Source: Beverwykella pulmonaria
Taxonomy: Eukaryota > Ascomycota > Dothideomycetes > Pleosporales > Melanommataceae
Assembly (NCBI GenBank): GCA_001599595.1
Contig: BCHH01000009.1
Location: forward strand, 1,862,503 to 1,926,502
Direction: 5' to 3'
Length of the DNA: 64,000 nucleotides
Shown here in pieces: positions 22,877 to 34,183 of this stretch. A program made the translations under genes and the position numbers. A model generated the notes under the pieces. That model was not told the origin of the DNA, searched no databases, and saw nothing but the letters and a program-made list of their open reading frames with translations. How positions within the stretch are numbered: position 1 is the first letter of the stretch; every line of letters starts with the position of its first letter.

Positions 22877-23956
22877 TTGCATCGAAAGTCAGTTGCGGTA
22901 AGCTTCTTCGAAATGGACTGTCTATTTTGAGGGGTCGCACTACTTTCGAATCGTTTTACAGAGCGGAGAAGGGCGAACAGTGGAACGGTGAGCATCCACC
23001 ACTCGACACTTCCTTCCCGAACCACTCATCTGTGGATACACAGGTGGGACGACATAACGCCACCTCCGCATCCCGGGCAACGATAACTGCAGGGACGCAC
23101 ACGAGAAAACCATGAGACTGCCTACATACTCAACAACTGCAACCTGCACCCCTCACGCTAATCTTCGAGTCGCCGAACTGTCCTTGCAGCGTCCAGGGAT
23201 TGAAGCAATATGGGCTGCCTCCAATCATCTCCGGCCACGAACTTCGCGCATGATACAGGGGATAGGATGTGTTGTACAACGTCTTCAGGCTTGGATTGTG
23301 TCAATTGTTTTACCCAACGCCTTGGTTTCGTTGGGAATCTTAGTGAAGTGGGGTGTTATGTCGGACAGTGGACAAGCGATGTGTTGGTTAGGATGGTAGG
23401 TGAATGGTCTTGGTTTGGAAATTCGGTCTTGGTCCTAGACTTGGCTTTTCACTTTTCTCCTTTGTAATCCTTTCGGAGCATTTTAGACAGCCTTGTTATT
23501 TCCTTTCCGTAATTCCATCATCTGCTAGTTAAATTGAAATGCAATTTTGTCAGGTAAGCAGATAGATCTGAGACGTACACGTGACCGACTCTTTGGGAAT
23601 TTGCCAGAATGAGTGAAGAGGCGCTTCGGCTCACACCCATATCCACAATCTGTGTGATCTACATATATGTATCCATTAAGACCTTGCTCCTGGTAGAAGC
23701 CAAATGACCCATCTACCCAATCTATACACCAACAGCGTCATCCCAGAGCTGTCCATGACAGTGGCCGTACGGGACCCTCGAGCCTCCAACCCAGCGTCGT
23801 GTGAATAGACTCTCCAGCTAAAATAAGAATGCCTCTTCGCAGGTGCGAGCCGTCCCGCCCCCGATCGATGCAAGACATCGATGTCTCAGATACGATCGCC
23901 ATCCAATAACGCCCAACGCCCTCTACCAAACCCACCCTCACTCATATTCGAAATGC
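22877..23956. other. No firm gene between poly-Pro gene and CoA-binding protein
   Basis: A plus-strand frame at 23210-23467 is Cys- and Trp-rich and runs into a GTAGGT donor-like site, but nothing identifies it. Minus-strand frames at 23.68-23.94 kb lie just downstream of the CoA-binding gene and probably sit in its 3' UTR. Confidence 0.4.
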
Positions 23957-24493
23957 TCATAGCTTTCCCTCCACCCGTTCCGCACTCCTCAACCCCTCTT
24001 CCCCATCAACAAGTACACACCATCCCTCTCCTCCTCTCCCCCCATCCCCCGCAATAACGCCTTCGAAACTTCCCCTTGCCCACTCTAGCACCTCATCATC
24101 GAAACTCCCTGGCTGTAACCACACTGCTTTTATGCCCGCTTCTTTTGCTTCTTTCAACAAACCCTTTGTAACCGCGGGCGGCGTTATAACGGATAAGGAG
24201 AACGTGGAGGGGGAGGGGAGGCGGGACGGCGAGGAGGTGGTAGGGTAAGAGGTGGAATGGATGGTGATAGAGGGTGTTCGGGGGTTGACCGGGGTTACGG
24301 GGAGGGAGTGTGCCAGGTACCATGCAAAGACTGCGAAGTTGTTAGGTAAAGGTGTAGAATTGTGGGTTGTGGAGTGGGAGGAAGGCAGGTAGTAGTAGGT
24401 ACCTTTATGCCCGTACTTCGCGGGATCCGAGCTCGCGCCCGCGACGGCGAAGCGCGGAGAGGAGAAAAAGAGTTTAATGGCAGCTTCGGTCAT
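23957..24493 (-). CDS. CoA-binding (Rossmann) domain protein
   Basis: 154 aa in two exons (24493-24403 and 24330-23957) separated by a 72-nt intron. The N-terminus MTEAAIKLFFSSPRFAVAGASSDPAKYGHK matches the CoA_binding_2 (PF13380) start with its AVAGAS nucleotide loop. After the intron come FAWYLAHSLPVTPVNPRTPSI, SVITPPAVTKGLLKEAKEAG and IKAVWLQPGSFDDEVLE, the usual family blocks, including the PPAVT and W.QPG motifs. Homologues are small soluble proteins that bind CoA-type nucleotides; the cellular role in fungi is undefined. The ATG at 24493 is preferred over the in-frame frame extension upstream because it begins exactly at the conserved block. Confidence 0.88.
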   Translation of the reverse strand: MTEAAIKLFFSSPRFAVAGASSDPAKYGHKGTYYYLPSSHSTTHNSTPLPNNFAVFAWYLAHSLPVTPVNPRTPSITIHSTSYPTTSSPSRLPSPSTFSLSVITPPAVTKGLLKEAKEAGIKAVWLQPGSFDDEVLEWARGSFEGVIAGDGGRGGEGWCVLVDGEEGLRSAERVEGKL

Positions 24494-27400
24494 TTTTGAA
24501 ACCAATCTTTGCACGCAGTTATTAGGAGGTAGAGTGAGGAGGCCGTGTAGTTGTGGGTGCGGTTGTTGCTTTGTTGATATTGGCGGGGGCAGGTGGGAAC
24601 TGTGCCGAGGCGAGCGCGTCACATCATTTTCCCACACGTCGCGTGCTTTGAACCGAGAATCTCCACTTCATCCGCGTTTGTGATTGAGGTATCGTAGATA
24701 GTACTGATTAACTACCAAGAGGACTACATGAAGGATTGAGATGGAGTCGATCAAATGTCTGAATACCTCACGTCTCGCAATTATCGGGAAGGTTCTGCTT
24801 CATCGCTCAACTTCGAATATGATCTCTTTTTGCAACTTCAATCATGACTGGTAAACAGGTAACAGCAATGCGTGTGTTGAACAAGGTCCTAAAGAAAATT
24901 TGTTCAATTGACCGTATTATTTGACGCTTGTTTTGGAACGTTAAACCTTCCGTTTACTTTACCGCCTTTCCCCACGATGTCCTTAATTATCTGATTGAGC
25001 TTGTATTGGAATCCTTCCGAGGCGATTTAGCTTAAGATCTTGATCCGAAAACACTGTTTAAGCTTGGTCCTTCCTTGGCTCGGGTTCCATCGCCATGTTC
25101 ATCCAAGCCGCCTCTATGGAAACACGAGACTCTAATTTCTGCACTCTTGTGTCTCTCCACCCTGCATTCTCTCATTCTCTCTTCGTCACCCACATCCACC
25201 TCTCCATGTCGTCCCACTCCATGTAAGAAGTTAAAAACAAAGACAATTTGACAGGTCTAGGACCGCACACCTTTCCCCTCGATCGATCTCTTCACCGCCT
25301 CCCGCTTTCGCATTGTCAATCTCAACGTGGAACACTACCACACCGCCAAGCTCGCTACTGCCCAATTCCATTCAGAGAAGCCAGATATACAGCAACACGA
25401 TGAGGTAGTTGACTTGGACAGCATCTCCTTGGAGCCTCCGTCTTCGCAGCGTTCTGTGCGCCCCAACCGTTGAAGGTCCTTGCCTCGATGGATCATAGCT
25501 CGGGAAGAAAGGATTAAGACGCACGCCGCTACTTCTAGAAGAAAAGTGCCAACAACTCAGTCTATCACCGACAGAGCGGGAACACGTGGAATTGTGCTAT
25601 TGAACGAATCCATTGGAAAGGACGCAAGTGCATATACATCGGAGTATGGTCACCTCGAACAACGAAGGGCATCGATTGCGGAATTTCTAAGGATTGCCCG
25701 ATCAAGGAACGTAGCGCTGGAAGTACTGATTCTGAGCAAATGTAGTTTGATATTTCTCCGTCTTAGAGCAACATGGCATGCCCCCTTCAGCATAGTACAT
25801 GTCCTTATATGTTTGCAATCCACTCAAAGTCCAGCGTTGATGAGATTGAATCGATGGCTCTCGTTGACATGGAAATGTACCCACATTTCGGGAGCTTAAC
25901 AGTGTGGTGCACCTGACATGTGGATGACATAGTTGACGATCAACTCTGTTGATTATTGTGGCTCGAGCGGACCTCCATAAGCTTCTCCTTTCTCTATTCG
26001 ATTCGTCTCGACACCTTGTCAAACAACCGCGGTGCAGGAAAAACAGACCATTGCTGCTTACAAGCGAAGACAATGCATAGCAGCGCTGTGCATTCGATCT
26101 TCCAACCGCGCCGTCGCAGAGTCGAACCATCAGCCTGGCGTGGTAGTCGGCCGAGAGAACACCGTGATACCTCTGCGCCGGAACAATGGAAGGCTGATAA
26201 CAGTTGTCCAATAGTATCTTGTCGAAGGAAGTCAAGCTGGATGACAGTGCCGTGCATGGGCTGTCATGTCTGCTTCGGAAGACGTGCAGGGACCCGTAAC
26301 TCACCATATCCTTGCACGGTGAGGTCGGATCGAGGGAAGGGCGAGCAATCGCAAAATCGTCGGTGGGCGTGGTGGATCTTAACCACACAAGGTACTATAG
26401 CAGTGGCACATATTTGCCTGGCAAGCAGTGAAAGTCACAAATCTGTCAAGACAATGGGTCAGCTGAGAATGGTAGCCGAAAGCAGGATGCATGTTTGCTC
26501 ACCGTTCGAGCGAGTCTCTGACTCGACATTCACAGTGAGAGGATTCCTATCGATGCTGAGATTCTGCCTTGAGTGATCGTATCATAGGCCGGAAGTTGTT
26601 CAATGCAGAGAAATGCAGAGGTCTCGGGTTGACTTGCCAAGGCTTCGAGGAGGTTTGGAAGCTTCTGGTGAGATTGTGGCGGTACGCGTAGGCCTAGAAG
26701 GCGTGATCGGTAAATCGAATATTGGAATCCAGCTCACTATTTTGCTCTCAGGGACTTCACTCGCACAGACAGCGGCTAGTACACCTTGAATCCCATTCCC
26801 TGGGAACGACGTACTTGTCGTGGTTTATGCAGGCGGCGACCCATCTACATCATGCAAGCCAGCATGATGCAGCTATATTATCACTTTCCAGGGAGCTGAC
26901 AAACATGATCCCACAGTCATCGCGGTTTAGCACTTCAGTATCTTAGAAGGCCTTGTATTCTAACATGTGTTTTGAGAAATTTGTCATCAACACAAGAGGT
27001 TGCAAGTCCCAATCGAAGCCGCAATGTATCGTGTCCATGCGAATAGATTTGAGCGTTGACTAATTGAGACTCTTAGCTGAAGGAGAAAAAACAAAGCGTC
27101 TCGAAAATTCTGAGAAGCTCTACTGAAGACGTGGTACGAAGTATGAAAGATGTGGCGGAACGTGTTGGTCAAACCCAGTATGCAGCGCAGAATGCTTGTT
27201 TCAAACGGAACCTTGCACAATAGGCCCAAGAGAAGTGTGTTTTCTTTTTTTGGGCAATGATATGGGCTTCTAACATGCAGTAAGCGGCATACTTGATTAC
27301 TGTGTAAATGCGCATGTGTCGCAAATGGTTCGGTATTCCAGGGCACACGGGGGTCTGAAGCAAGTCAGGAACGTCCCTTGGACTTGTTTTCAGGTTCCGC

Positions 27401-29001
27401 GTAGGAGTTGTGTGACATGACTTGCAGGTGCGAAAGGCGGATAGCTGCATGGAAAGAACCTTCTCGAGCGTGCGAACATCGACTGGCATTGCTTCGACAC
27501 AAGGCTACGCGCGTGTTCCCTTGTTAGGACCGGTAATGTACATTTATTCGAACAGCGCATACCGTGGCGCGTTATTCTCGCCAAGCTCGCCGTAGATAAT
27601 GTGTAGACATCATCGCCTGTCCTAGTCTCAATTTGGTGATGCCGGCAGGATCGCGCTCTGAAACGCCGCTGGCAAGGGTTCTCGGCAACTGTCTGGGTAC
27701 GGAAGAGGAAGTGACAGCTCAACTTTTTGGAATGGAGCTCGTCGCCGAGGGTATCAAGGAATCTGAGATGCTCATCCTCTTCTGCGTTGACATGGCCGAT
27801 GAAATGCAACTGTGGGAACAGAAGCGAGTTCCATGGTATGACGTTTTATTGGGCCTCATTCTTTTTCTAAGGCGTTCCTTGGGATATCGTCCCTGCTATC
27901 CCAGTTCGTAATTGTGCTCCGGTGGCTTTTGGCATCCATCCATTCCAAAGCCATGTCAGCGGTATCAGAATTTGACAGGAGTCTTATCAACCCCTGCCCA
28001 TGTTTTCATGATGCGTATCTCTCGCCTCTTGTTCTTAGCGTCGGTGACTCGAGTGACGATACAATGCCTTGGCCAATAGACATTGGAGTGCCAACAAATG
28101 CCCGCAAGCCTCTGGCATTCCATGGTCCCGAATCCAGCTATTTATTAAATTCTCCAAGCGCGGTTAACGGGTATGAAGAATTACCCGAGAGCAGAAGTTG
28201 CGTCGGGCCTCGACCTTTGGCGCAAAACTTTTTGCGGGATTCTTAGTTGCCGTCGTGAAAAAGCGGCGGGTCTAATTATCGCCTGCTCACTTCCGGTCCT
28301 TGCACCTGCAGCTACTCCCGTCGGAACGCATGTTTGGACACTCCTTTGATCGACAATTTATGCTCCGAGAAATCGAGTGCGGTTTCCGCTTTAGGTCTGA
28401 AGCCAGCATAGGGGAGACCATTGACGCTTGTCTCGCCTCGAACCGCCTGCCGCAGGTACGAGACCGGCTGACCGGCCAGCTCATTCACCGCACTTCATTG
28501 TCTCGGGGGTCCAGTGGGGGACCATCTTAACGGAAGGCAATATCCATCTGTAGTTGTCCCTTGTCAAGAAGTCAGGTGGTACTTGATCTTCGTTCAAGTT
28601 GGAATAGCTTCAAGCAAGCTCTTTTGCCGAACCCTGAAATGGCTTTCCGCAGCACATTGCGGCATGTTTCAGGCTATCGAGCCCGAGTCCTCCGAAAGAG
28701 AGTGAAAATCACAATACCATATTCGTCCACGTTCTGCCCTCTGTACACCTGCTAAGAATGTCATGTACCATTTTTGATCAAATTCCGAGGCCGCACACGC
28801 TCGCCACTTTAAAAATCTCTTCCCGAAATTCTCATCGGACGAAGGCGAGGGTGGAATATATAGGCTGACGTAGGAAGGCAGAGTTTCTCTCTAGCAAGAG
28901 CTTGGCAAAGATCTTGAAGTCGCAGTTCGGACTCGGAGTCCCCCAGCGAGATATATCCACGAGGACTCCCATCGCGCCCAGTCCGGCGCACCGAGAAGGC
29001 A
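24494..29001. other. 4.5-kb gene-poor stretch
   Basis: No gene could be supported. Long frames overlap antisense at 25.70-26.58 kb (228 codons on minus, 206 on plus) but both have Ser/Arg/Cys-rich, non-protein-like composition and no motif. Open stretches at 27.6-28.7 kb on plus are somewhat hydrophobic yet unlinked. No terminal repeats, transposase or reverse-transcriptase motifs were seen, so I cannot call it a transposon relic. Confidence 0.4.
25255..25473 (+). pseudogene. Coding-like orphan fragment
   Basis: A 72-codon frame follows a plausible acceptor (TTTGACAG) that is preceded by a GTAAGA donor at about 25222. It contains FPSIDLFTASRFRIVNLNVE and an acidic segment (KPDIQQHDEVVDLDSISLE) before the stop. 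The composition is more protein-like than anything nearby, but the upstream exon in the matching phase has no clear start codon. No family is recognised. Confidence 0.25.
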
Positions 29002-30420
29002 ATGGCGAGCATACCGGAGGATTTACGTAGAGTAAATATCCACGATCGAGATTTTCAAAAGTATTCTGTCGACCGAAGAATATACTGCGTACCGGTGGAC
29101 GAGGTACGTTCCTGAGGCCTAGATTCCTTGACATTCTCGAGTGGAGTTGGTTGTGTCGCAATGTATTCGAGTTAGAACATGTTGGTCTAACTTTGAAAAA
29201 GCGCGAGGAGGATCGGCTCGAAAGTCAACACGATGTTCTCCTGAGATTCTGTGGAAACCGGCTGTTCTTTCCAAGGATCGATAACCCCCAGAAAATTCTT
29301 GACTGCGGCTACGGAAGAGGAGACTGGGCAGTAGCTGTGGCCGAAGAATACGAAGATTGCGAGGTACGTGCTGGCCATGTCTGTTCTTGTTCTCGATTCG
29401 GCCTTGGTACAGGAATCAAACCATCAGGCCCGCGACTGGTAGTTGGAGACTTGACTTCGCCTTCATAGCATAATCAACAGGTGCTGACTCTGACGTGATA
29501 GGTAACGGCTATCGATATATACCCGATACTTGTGCCAGACCAGCCCGAAAACCTCTCCCTTTTTGGATACAACCTGAACGACAGACTGAATGATCCCGAA
29601 GTCTTCGAACGGAATGCATACGATCTTATTCACTCGAGGCTTGTCGGCCAAGGCATCAAGACAAGCAGATGGGGGTCGTATGTCCGGGACATGAAAGCTC
29701 TTTTGAAGCCAAACGGCTATCTACAGATGATGGAATATTACCCGAACATCCAATCAGACAGCGGTCGACTCTCGAGCCATTCTGCTTTGAGAAGATGGTG
29801 GGAAACATATGTAAGCGCAATGGAGCACTCCAACAGAAATCCAAGAATTGGGCAGCGGCTTCAGCCCCTTATGACCGAAGCTGGGCTTCGGGACGTCGGA
29901 GGCATGCTGCTTCATATGCCTATTGGTGGTTGGGACCCAGGTATTTGATTGCCATTTCTTCGACTTTGATCCTTGCAGTCGTATTGATCCTCAAGTTCCG
30001 CTATGGATGACCACATTCGATTTTGTCTTTTCTACCACGCTTTCGTTAAAACCATCTCTTGAACTTATCAGTTTTGTGGAACCCCAGGTTGAGCAGCGGC
30101 TCCTAGGATGGTTGTGCAATTACATAGCTCAAAGCCAATGCGCTGACCACGTCAGCAGATCCAGTTAAAGCCAGTATTGGACGAGATAACATTGAAATGG
30201 TCGGAGAGCTTCTCGATTCGCTCGCCATCTGGCCCTTCACAGAAAGATTGGGTTGGAGTAAAGCCCAGGTAGAAACCTTGACAAACGCAGCTCGGGCTGA
30301 GATCGAGGATGTAACTTTGAAACTATATATTCCAGTGTGAGTGGCGTTATTCGAGTGGCTTTCCGGAAGACTGACTGTAGTAGGTATGTGGCCTGGGGCC
30401 GTCGAAGTAGTCGTAGTTGA
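29002..30420 (+). CDS. LaeA-like SAM-dependent methyltransferase
   Basis: 305 aa from five exons: 29002-29103, 29202-29363, 29502-29940, 30159-30336, 30384-30420. The N-terminal RDFQKYSVDRRIYCVPVDE is followed by REEDRLESQHDVLLRF, then SAM motif I (ILDCGYGRG, residues 66-74), VTAIDIYPI, YDLIHSRLV, and ALLKPNGYLQMMEYYPN. The last exons give IGRDNIEMVGELLDSL, PFTERLGWS and the terminal YVAWGRR. These are the hallmarks of the fungal UMTA/LaeA-like superfamily, which includes regulators and enzymes of secondary metabolism. The DCGYGRG variant rather than D(V/I)GTGTG places it in a divergent subgroup. Introns of 98, 138 and 218 nt are longer than average. It stands alone; no polyketide synthase, peptide synthetase or terpene gene is in the window. 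Confidence 0.82.
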
Positions 30421-32570
30421 TCATTTGGGTTTCAATCAATAGTCGAGGAATACAGATCATAGGGTCGTTGCGTCCTCGCCATGTTGGTTTGTTCGGGATT
30501 AAGATCAGTGTGATGTAACCCGTTGTGTTGATGCTCAGGCTCAGTTATGTCCGTTCTCTCAGCAAAGTTGTCTAATGATACACAGTGCTCTCGTAATCGA
30601 CAGCAGTTGGTACAACGTCTTCTCATAGTGGGGGCAGCAAAGGAAGTATGAGATGATGAAGTGAAGTGTGATCGAGGCGAACGTCGTCCAGTGGCGGGTG
30701 ACCCGGGTCGATATATCCACGTTGGCCAAGGAAGCAAGGATCTCTTACGTCTTGTAACGCTTTAGAGGTACTGCTTCTTCGTCCCTGTCGAAGACCGATG
30801 CTACCCAGGCCAAAGATGGACGCACACTCTAGTCACAGAGCTGGAAAGAACGTGTGGGTTCCTCGGACTGACTGGCACTACAGCAGCAAAGATAAGAACG
30901 GTTTCAGCGTCTCGCCATCCAGCTAGTATGACGGGGTGCCTTTGAGGGTCGTAAACAGTATTTGAAGACGTGGGTGTGAGACCGGGTCAGCAAGACGCTG
31001 GAGGTCGCGGCGGCTGGAAGCGATAGGAGACTGGTTCGGAGGACAGCTGATTGGCATCTACCCGATAGCCAGCGCAGCATCCCACAAAAAAGCTCTGCAG
31101 CATGCTGTAGCGCCCAATGGCGAAAGAAGAAAGAATCGATGAAGGTGGTGGTGGAGGCAAGAGATGAGATGTGAGGTAAGAACGGTGGTCGTGGTTGGCC
31201 CTAAAGACTAGGCCTCATGGATGGCCATAGGAGGAAGGACGGTACGACGGACGTGACGACATCCACACTACATCACATCACATCCAACCATATCACAATG
31301 CAGGCAAAGCCCAGCAGGCATTAATTGTGAACGACCTTGGAAGCCGCCCATCCGCCCCTGTGAATACTGCCATCGGCACAGGCCAGATCAACCCATGCTT
31401 GCCACCGACAGCGTGGAGCCGAAGTCACCAGCGCAACGACGTGGGAGTCGTAGCGTGTCGCCAGACTCCGACAGTCGACGCCTCGGGATACGCCACCAGT
31501 AGGACCTACGAACTGCGACAATTCTGTCTCTGTCTCGTTTATCCGGCCTTTTGGTCGATATGTCTGCAGATACTATCTTCTTCCCACTCGTTTCGTCAAT
31601 GCTGTTCTTGCACTGGGGCGGCGGAGGAAGGCGCGGTTCTTGGGGGCGTTCCCAAAGCGATATTAGTTTCTTGAGGACCATCCTCTTATGCAGACTGTTG
31701 CATGAAGACGACCACACAAACTAAGGCACAGGCCCACAACCCGACAAGATCCGCCTAGCAAAACAGCGTGCTAACCCGTCTAGCGGGGAAGCGGGCAGAC
31801 TGCATATCACCAGAAACACGTGAGTGGCCCCTACACTGATTTGTGATAGCGAGCTGGGCGGTCTTTGGGCAGCCATAGATATGAGCACTCTTCCCGCCAG
31901 GATTTTTCTGCTCCTGCCATCATGCCTGCCACCTTGGCTTGTCGAATATCCGTGTCGACATTTACGCCAGCCACCAATTGCTTCCAAGGTTCTCCATAGC
32001 ATTGCACAATTCCTATCCGCTGTTGACTTGTCGTCAGAGCTCCCTAGCACTAAGCCATAACGTCTGGGTCTGTGGTTACGCGGAGGATGCGCATAAGAGT
32101 AGACGCTATTCCCTTCAAGACGTAGCGCCTTTAAAAACACAATCTCAACAGCTTTCCACATCTCAACTCAATACGGAGTAATTACATCTGGATTAATATG
32201 CGCTTACCCGGTTTCAGGCTGGCTGTCCAATCTTGGTAAATTTAGCTCCCCGCCTGCTCATGGAGTTTCATCACCGCTATTGTCGCAGAATATTCAACGG
32301 AACAACAGAGCAACAACATCCTCCTCCGCTGCAACTCATCAGACGTTGATGGCTCTTTGAAGACATGGGAGCAAGCTGAGTAAACGCGAGCCTTTTAGGC
32401 TGAAGATTGACGATCACGGCCCGAAAGCGTTAAGCTCCCGTAGCCGACCGAACTCCCAAACCCTCCGACCGGATGAATCCCTCATTCTCCGCCTCAATCT
32501 ACCTTTTGAGTGGAATTTCGGCGGGAGGGAATTATTGCGACCCGAGGCTCAAGGTCTGGTCTCAAGCTGA
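30421..32570. other. 2.1-kb gene-poor stretch
   Basis: Short frames on both strands (for example 31.72-32.16 kb minus and 31.82-32.06 kb plus) have no recognisable motif. The 3' part should contain the promoter of the CE16 esterase. Confidence 0.45.
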
Positions 32571-32578
32571 TATATATA
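32571..32578 (+). promoter_or_regulatory. TATA box of the CE16 esterase
   Basis: TATATATA lies 72 nt upstream of the start codon at 32643. An out-of-frame ATG at 32581 would be skipped if transcription starts about 30 nt downstream of the box. Confidence 0.5.
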
Positions 32579-32642
32579 GCATGCCTCCATTCCCTAGGAT
32601 GGCGTCGTCAGCTGCTCAACCACCAGCCCGGTTGACCTCAAT

Positions 32643-33848
32643 ATGCGCTCTCCGTCCACTTCGACAACGCTTCTTGCCCTGAACTTGGCCTTTGCCATTG
32701 GCAATGCTCAACATTCGAAATGGAATGTAAAGAATTTCAAGAATATAGTCACTTTTGGGGACAGCTACACGGATGAAAACCGATTGGGCTATTTCATAAA
32801 CCACAATGGCTCAGCTCCGCCAACTGGATGGCAACAGCCCATGGTAAGGGCTAATTTTCACCGTGCACAAGCATAAAAAATCTCTTCCTCGTGTTGATAC
32901 CATTCGTTTCTCTTCATTGCTCCTCATTTTGATACCAGTTCTGATTTTCCCCTCATATACACCTACTAATCTTCTTAGGGTCTGAACACCGCATCTGGAG
33001 GTCTCTCCTGGGCACGCTATGCCTCCATCTACTCCAACACAACCCTGTACAACTACGCCGTCTCGGGCGCCGTATGTTCGAACCTCGTAACCCCACGCTA
33101 CTACTCCGGCATCTCCGCGCCCTTCCCCGCGATCCAACAATACGAGCTCCCCGCATTCCTGGCCGATTCCACTTACATCTCCCCCAGCGGCACTAAATTC
33201 TTCACCGGGACAGGCTCCGACACTGCCTACGCAATCTGGATCGGTACCAACGACCTAGGTAACAGCGCGTTTCTGACCGACAGCCAAGTCTCCGGCAAAA
33301 CGCTGCTGGATTATGTAGACTGCATTTTTGGCGCACTCGACGCGCTGTATGCGAACGGTGGCCGAACCTTCGTATTACTGAACCTCGCGCCGTTGAACTT
33401 ACTCCCGCAGTACGCTACGCCTGAGAATGGCGGCTACGCAGCGACAAAGTTCTTCCCGGACAAAGGGCCAAACATCACTGAGATCTCGTTCCGCATTGCA
33501 GAGAACGTCGCCACGGTAAACTCCATTGTCGCCTACCGCACCGCGTTCGAAACTTCCATCTCGAACCGATTCCGTGGAGCGAAGATTGCGAATTTCGACG
33601 TCAATGGGCTGATGACGGATATTTGGCATAATCCCGCATCGTATTTGAATGGAACGGCGCCACTAAATGTCACCGGGGTTATCAATGAGTGTGATGTGAG
33701 CGGGTCGAAGTGTTTGCTCAAGGGGAATAGGGATGCGTATATGTGGTATGACGAGTTGCATCCGAGCGAGCAGACGGCGAGGGTGGTGGCGAGGGAGTTT
33801 GTGGGGGTTCTTGGGGGTGGGAGTAAGTGGGCGAAGTACTGGGGCTGA
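32643..33848 (+). CDS. Secreted GDSL esterase, CE16-like acetylesterase
   Basis: 356 aa in two exons (32643-32843, 32979-33848). Residues 1-22 form a signal peptide ending AIGNA. The mature enzyme starts with the SGNH/GDSL block I, FGDSYTDENR (catalytic Ser at about 41), then LYNYAVSGAVCSN (block II Gly), IWIGTNDLG (block III Asn), and WYDELHPSEQT carrying the catalytic Asp-x-x-His near the C-terminus. The order and length match carbohydrate esterase family 16, whose members remove acetyl groups from hemicellulose fragments outside the cell. Several N-glycosylation sequons (NTT, NIT, NGT, NVT) fit secretion. It is convergent with ORC4. Confidence 0.92.
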
Positions 33849-34183
33849 GGGATTTTATGAGGAGATGGAGGTGGATGGGTGGATGGGTGGATGGGAGGGT
33901 AGTGAAGGATTGATGTTTAAATATGCTAATGAATAAATGGAGAGATGTACATACGTGGGATGTAAAAACTGATACATAACAATGTTTCTATTCAAAACTC
34001 CTCGTGTCGCTAATGCAAAAAATACGCTATGTTGTGCAATATGCAACCTTCCACAACGCTATGCCTCATTACCCACCAATTCTATACTCGCAAACATGCA
34101 GTACAATCGCTCAACGGCAATGCAAAATACGCAATGACCGTTCGTCATCCGATCCCATAGTCTCACGATCCACCACCACCACC
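33849..34183. other. Convergent 3' region with short G-rich minisatellite
   Basis: This gap holds the 3' ends of the CE16 esterase and ORC4. At 33873-33896 the 8-mer GGATGGGT is repeated three times (last copy with one change). No coding frame is supported. Confidence 0.7.

Noticed and set aside
24494..29001. Transposon relic in the gene-poor stretch
   Set aside because: No terminal repeats, target-site duplications, transposase, integrase or reverse-transcriptase motifs were seen, and it is not conspicuously AT-rich as repeat-induced point mutation would leave it.
29151..29468. Reading the methyltransferase as a single short open frame with a non-ATG start
   Set aside because: An upstream exon with a true ATG (29002-29103) and a strong branch/acceptor gives the conserved N-terminus instead.
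32581..32682. Upstream open frame overlapping the CE16 start
   Set aside because: Its ATG lies 3 bp after the TATATATA box, so it is probably outside the transcript.
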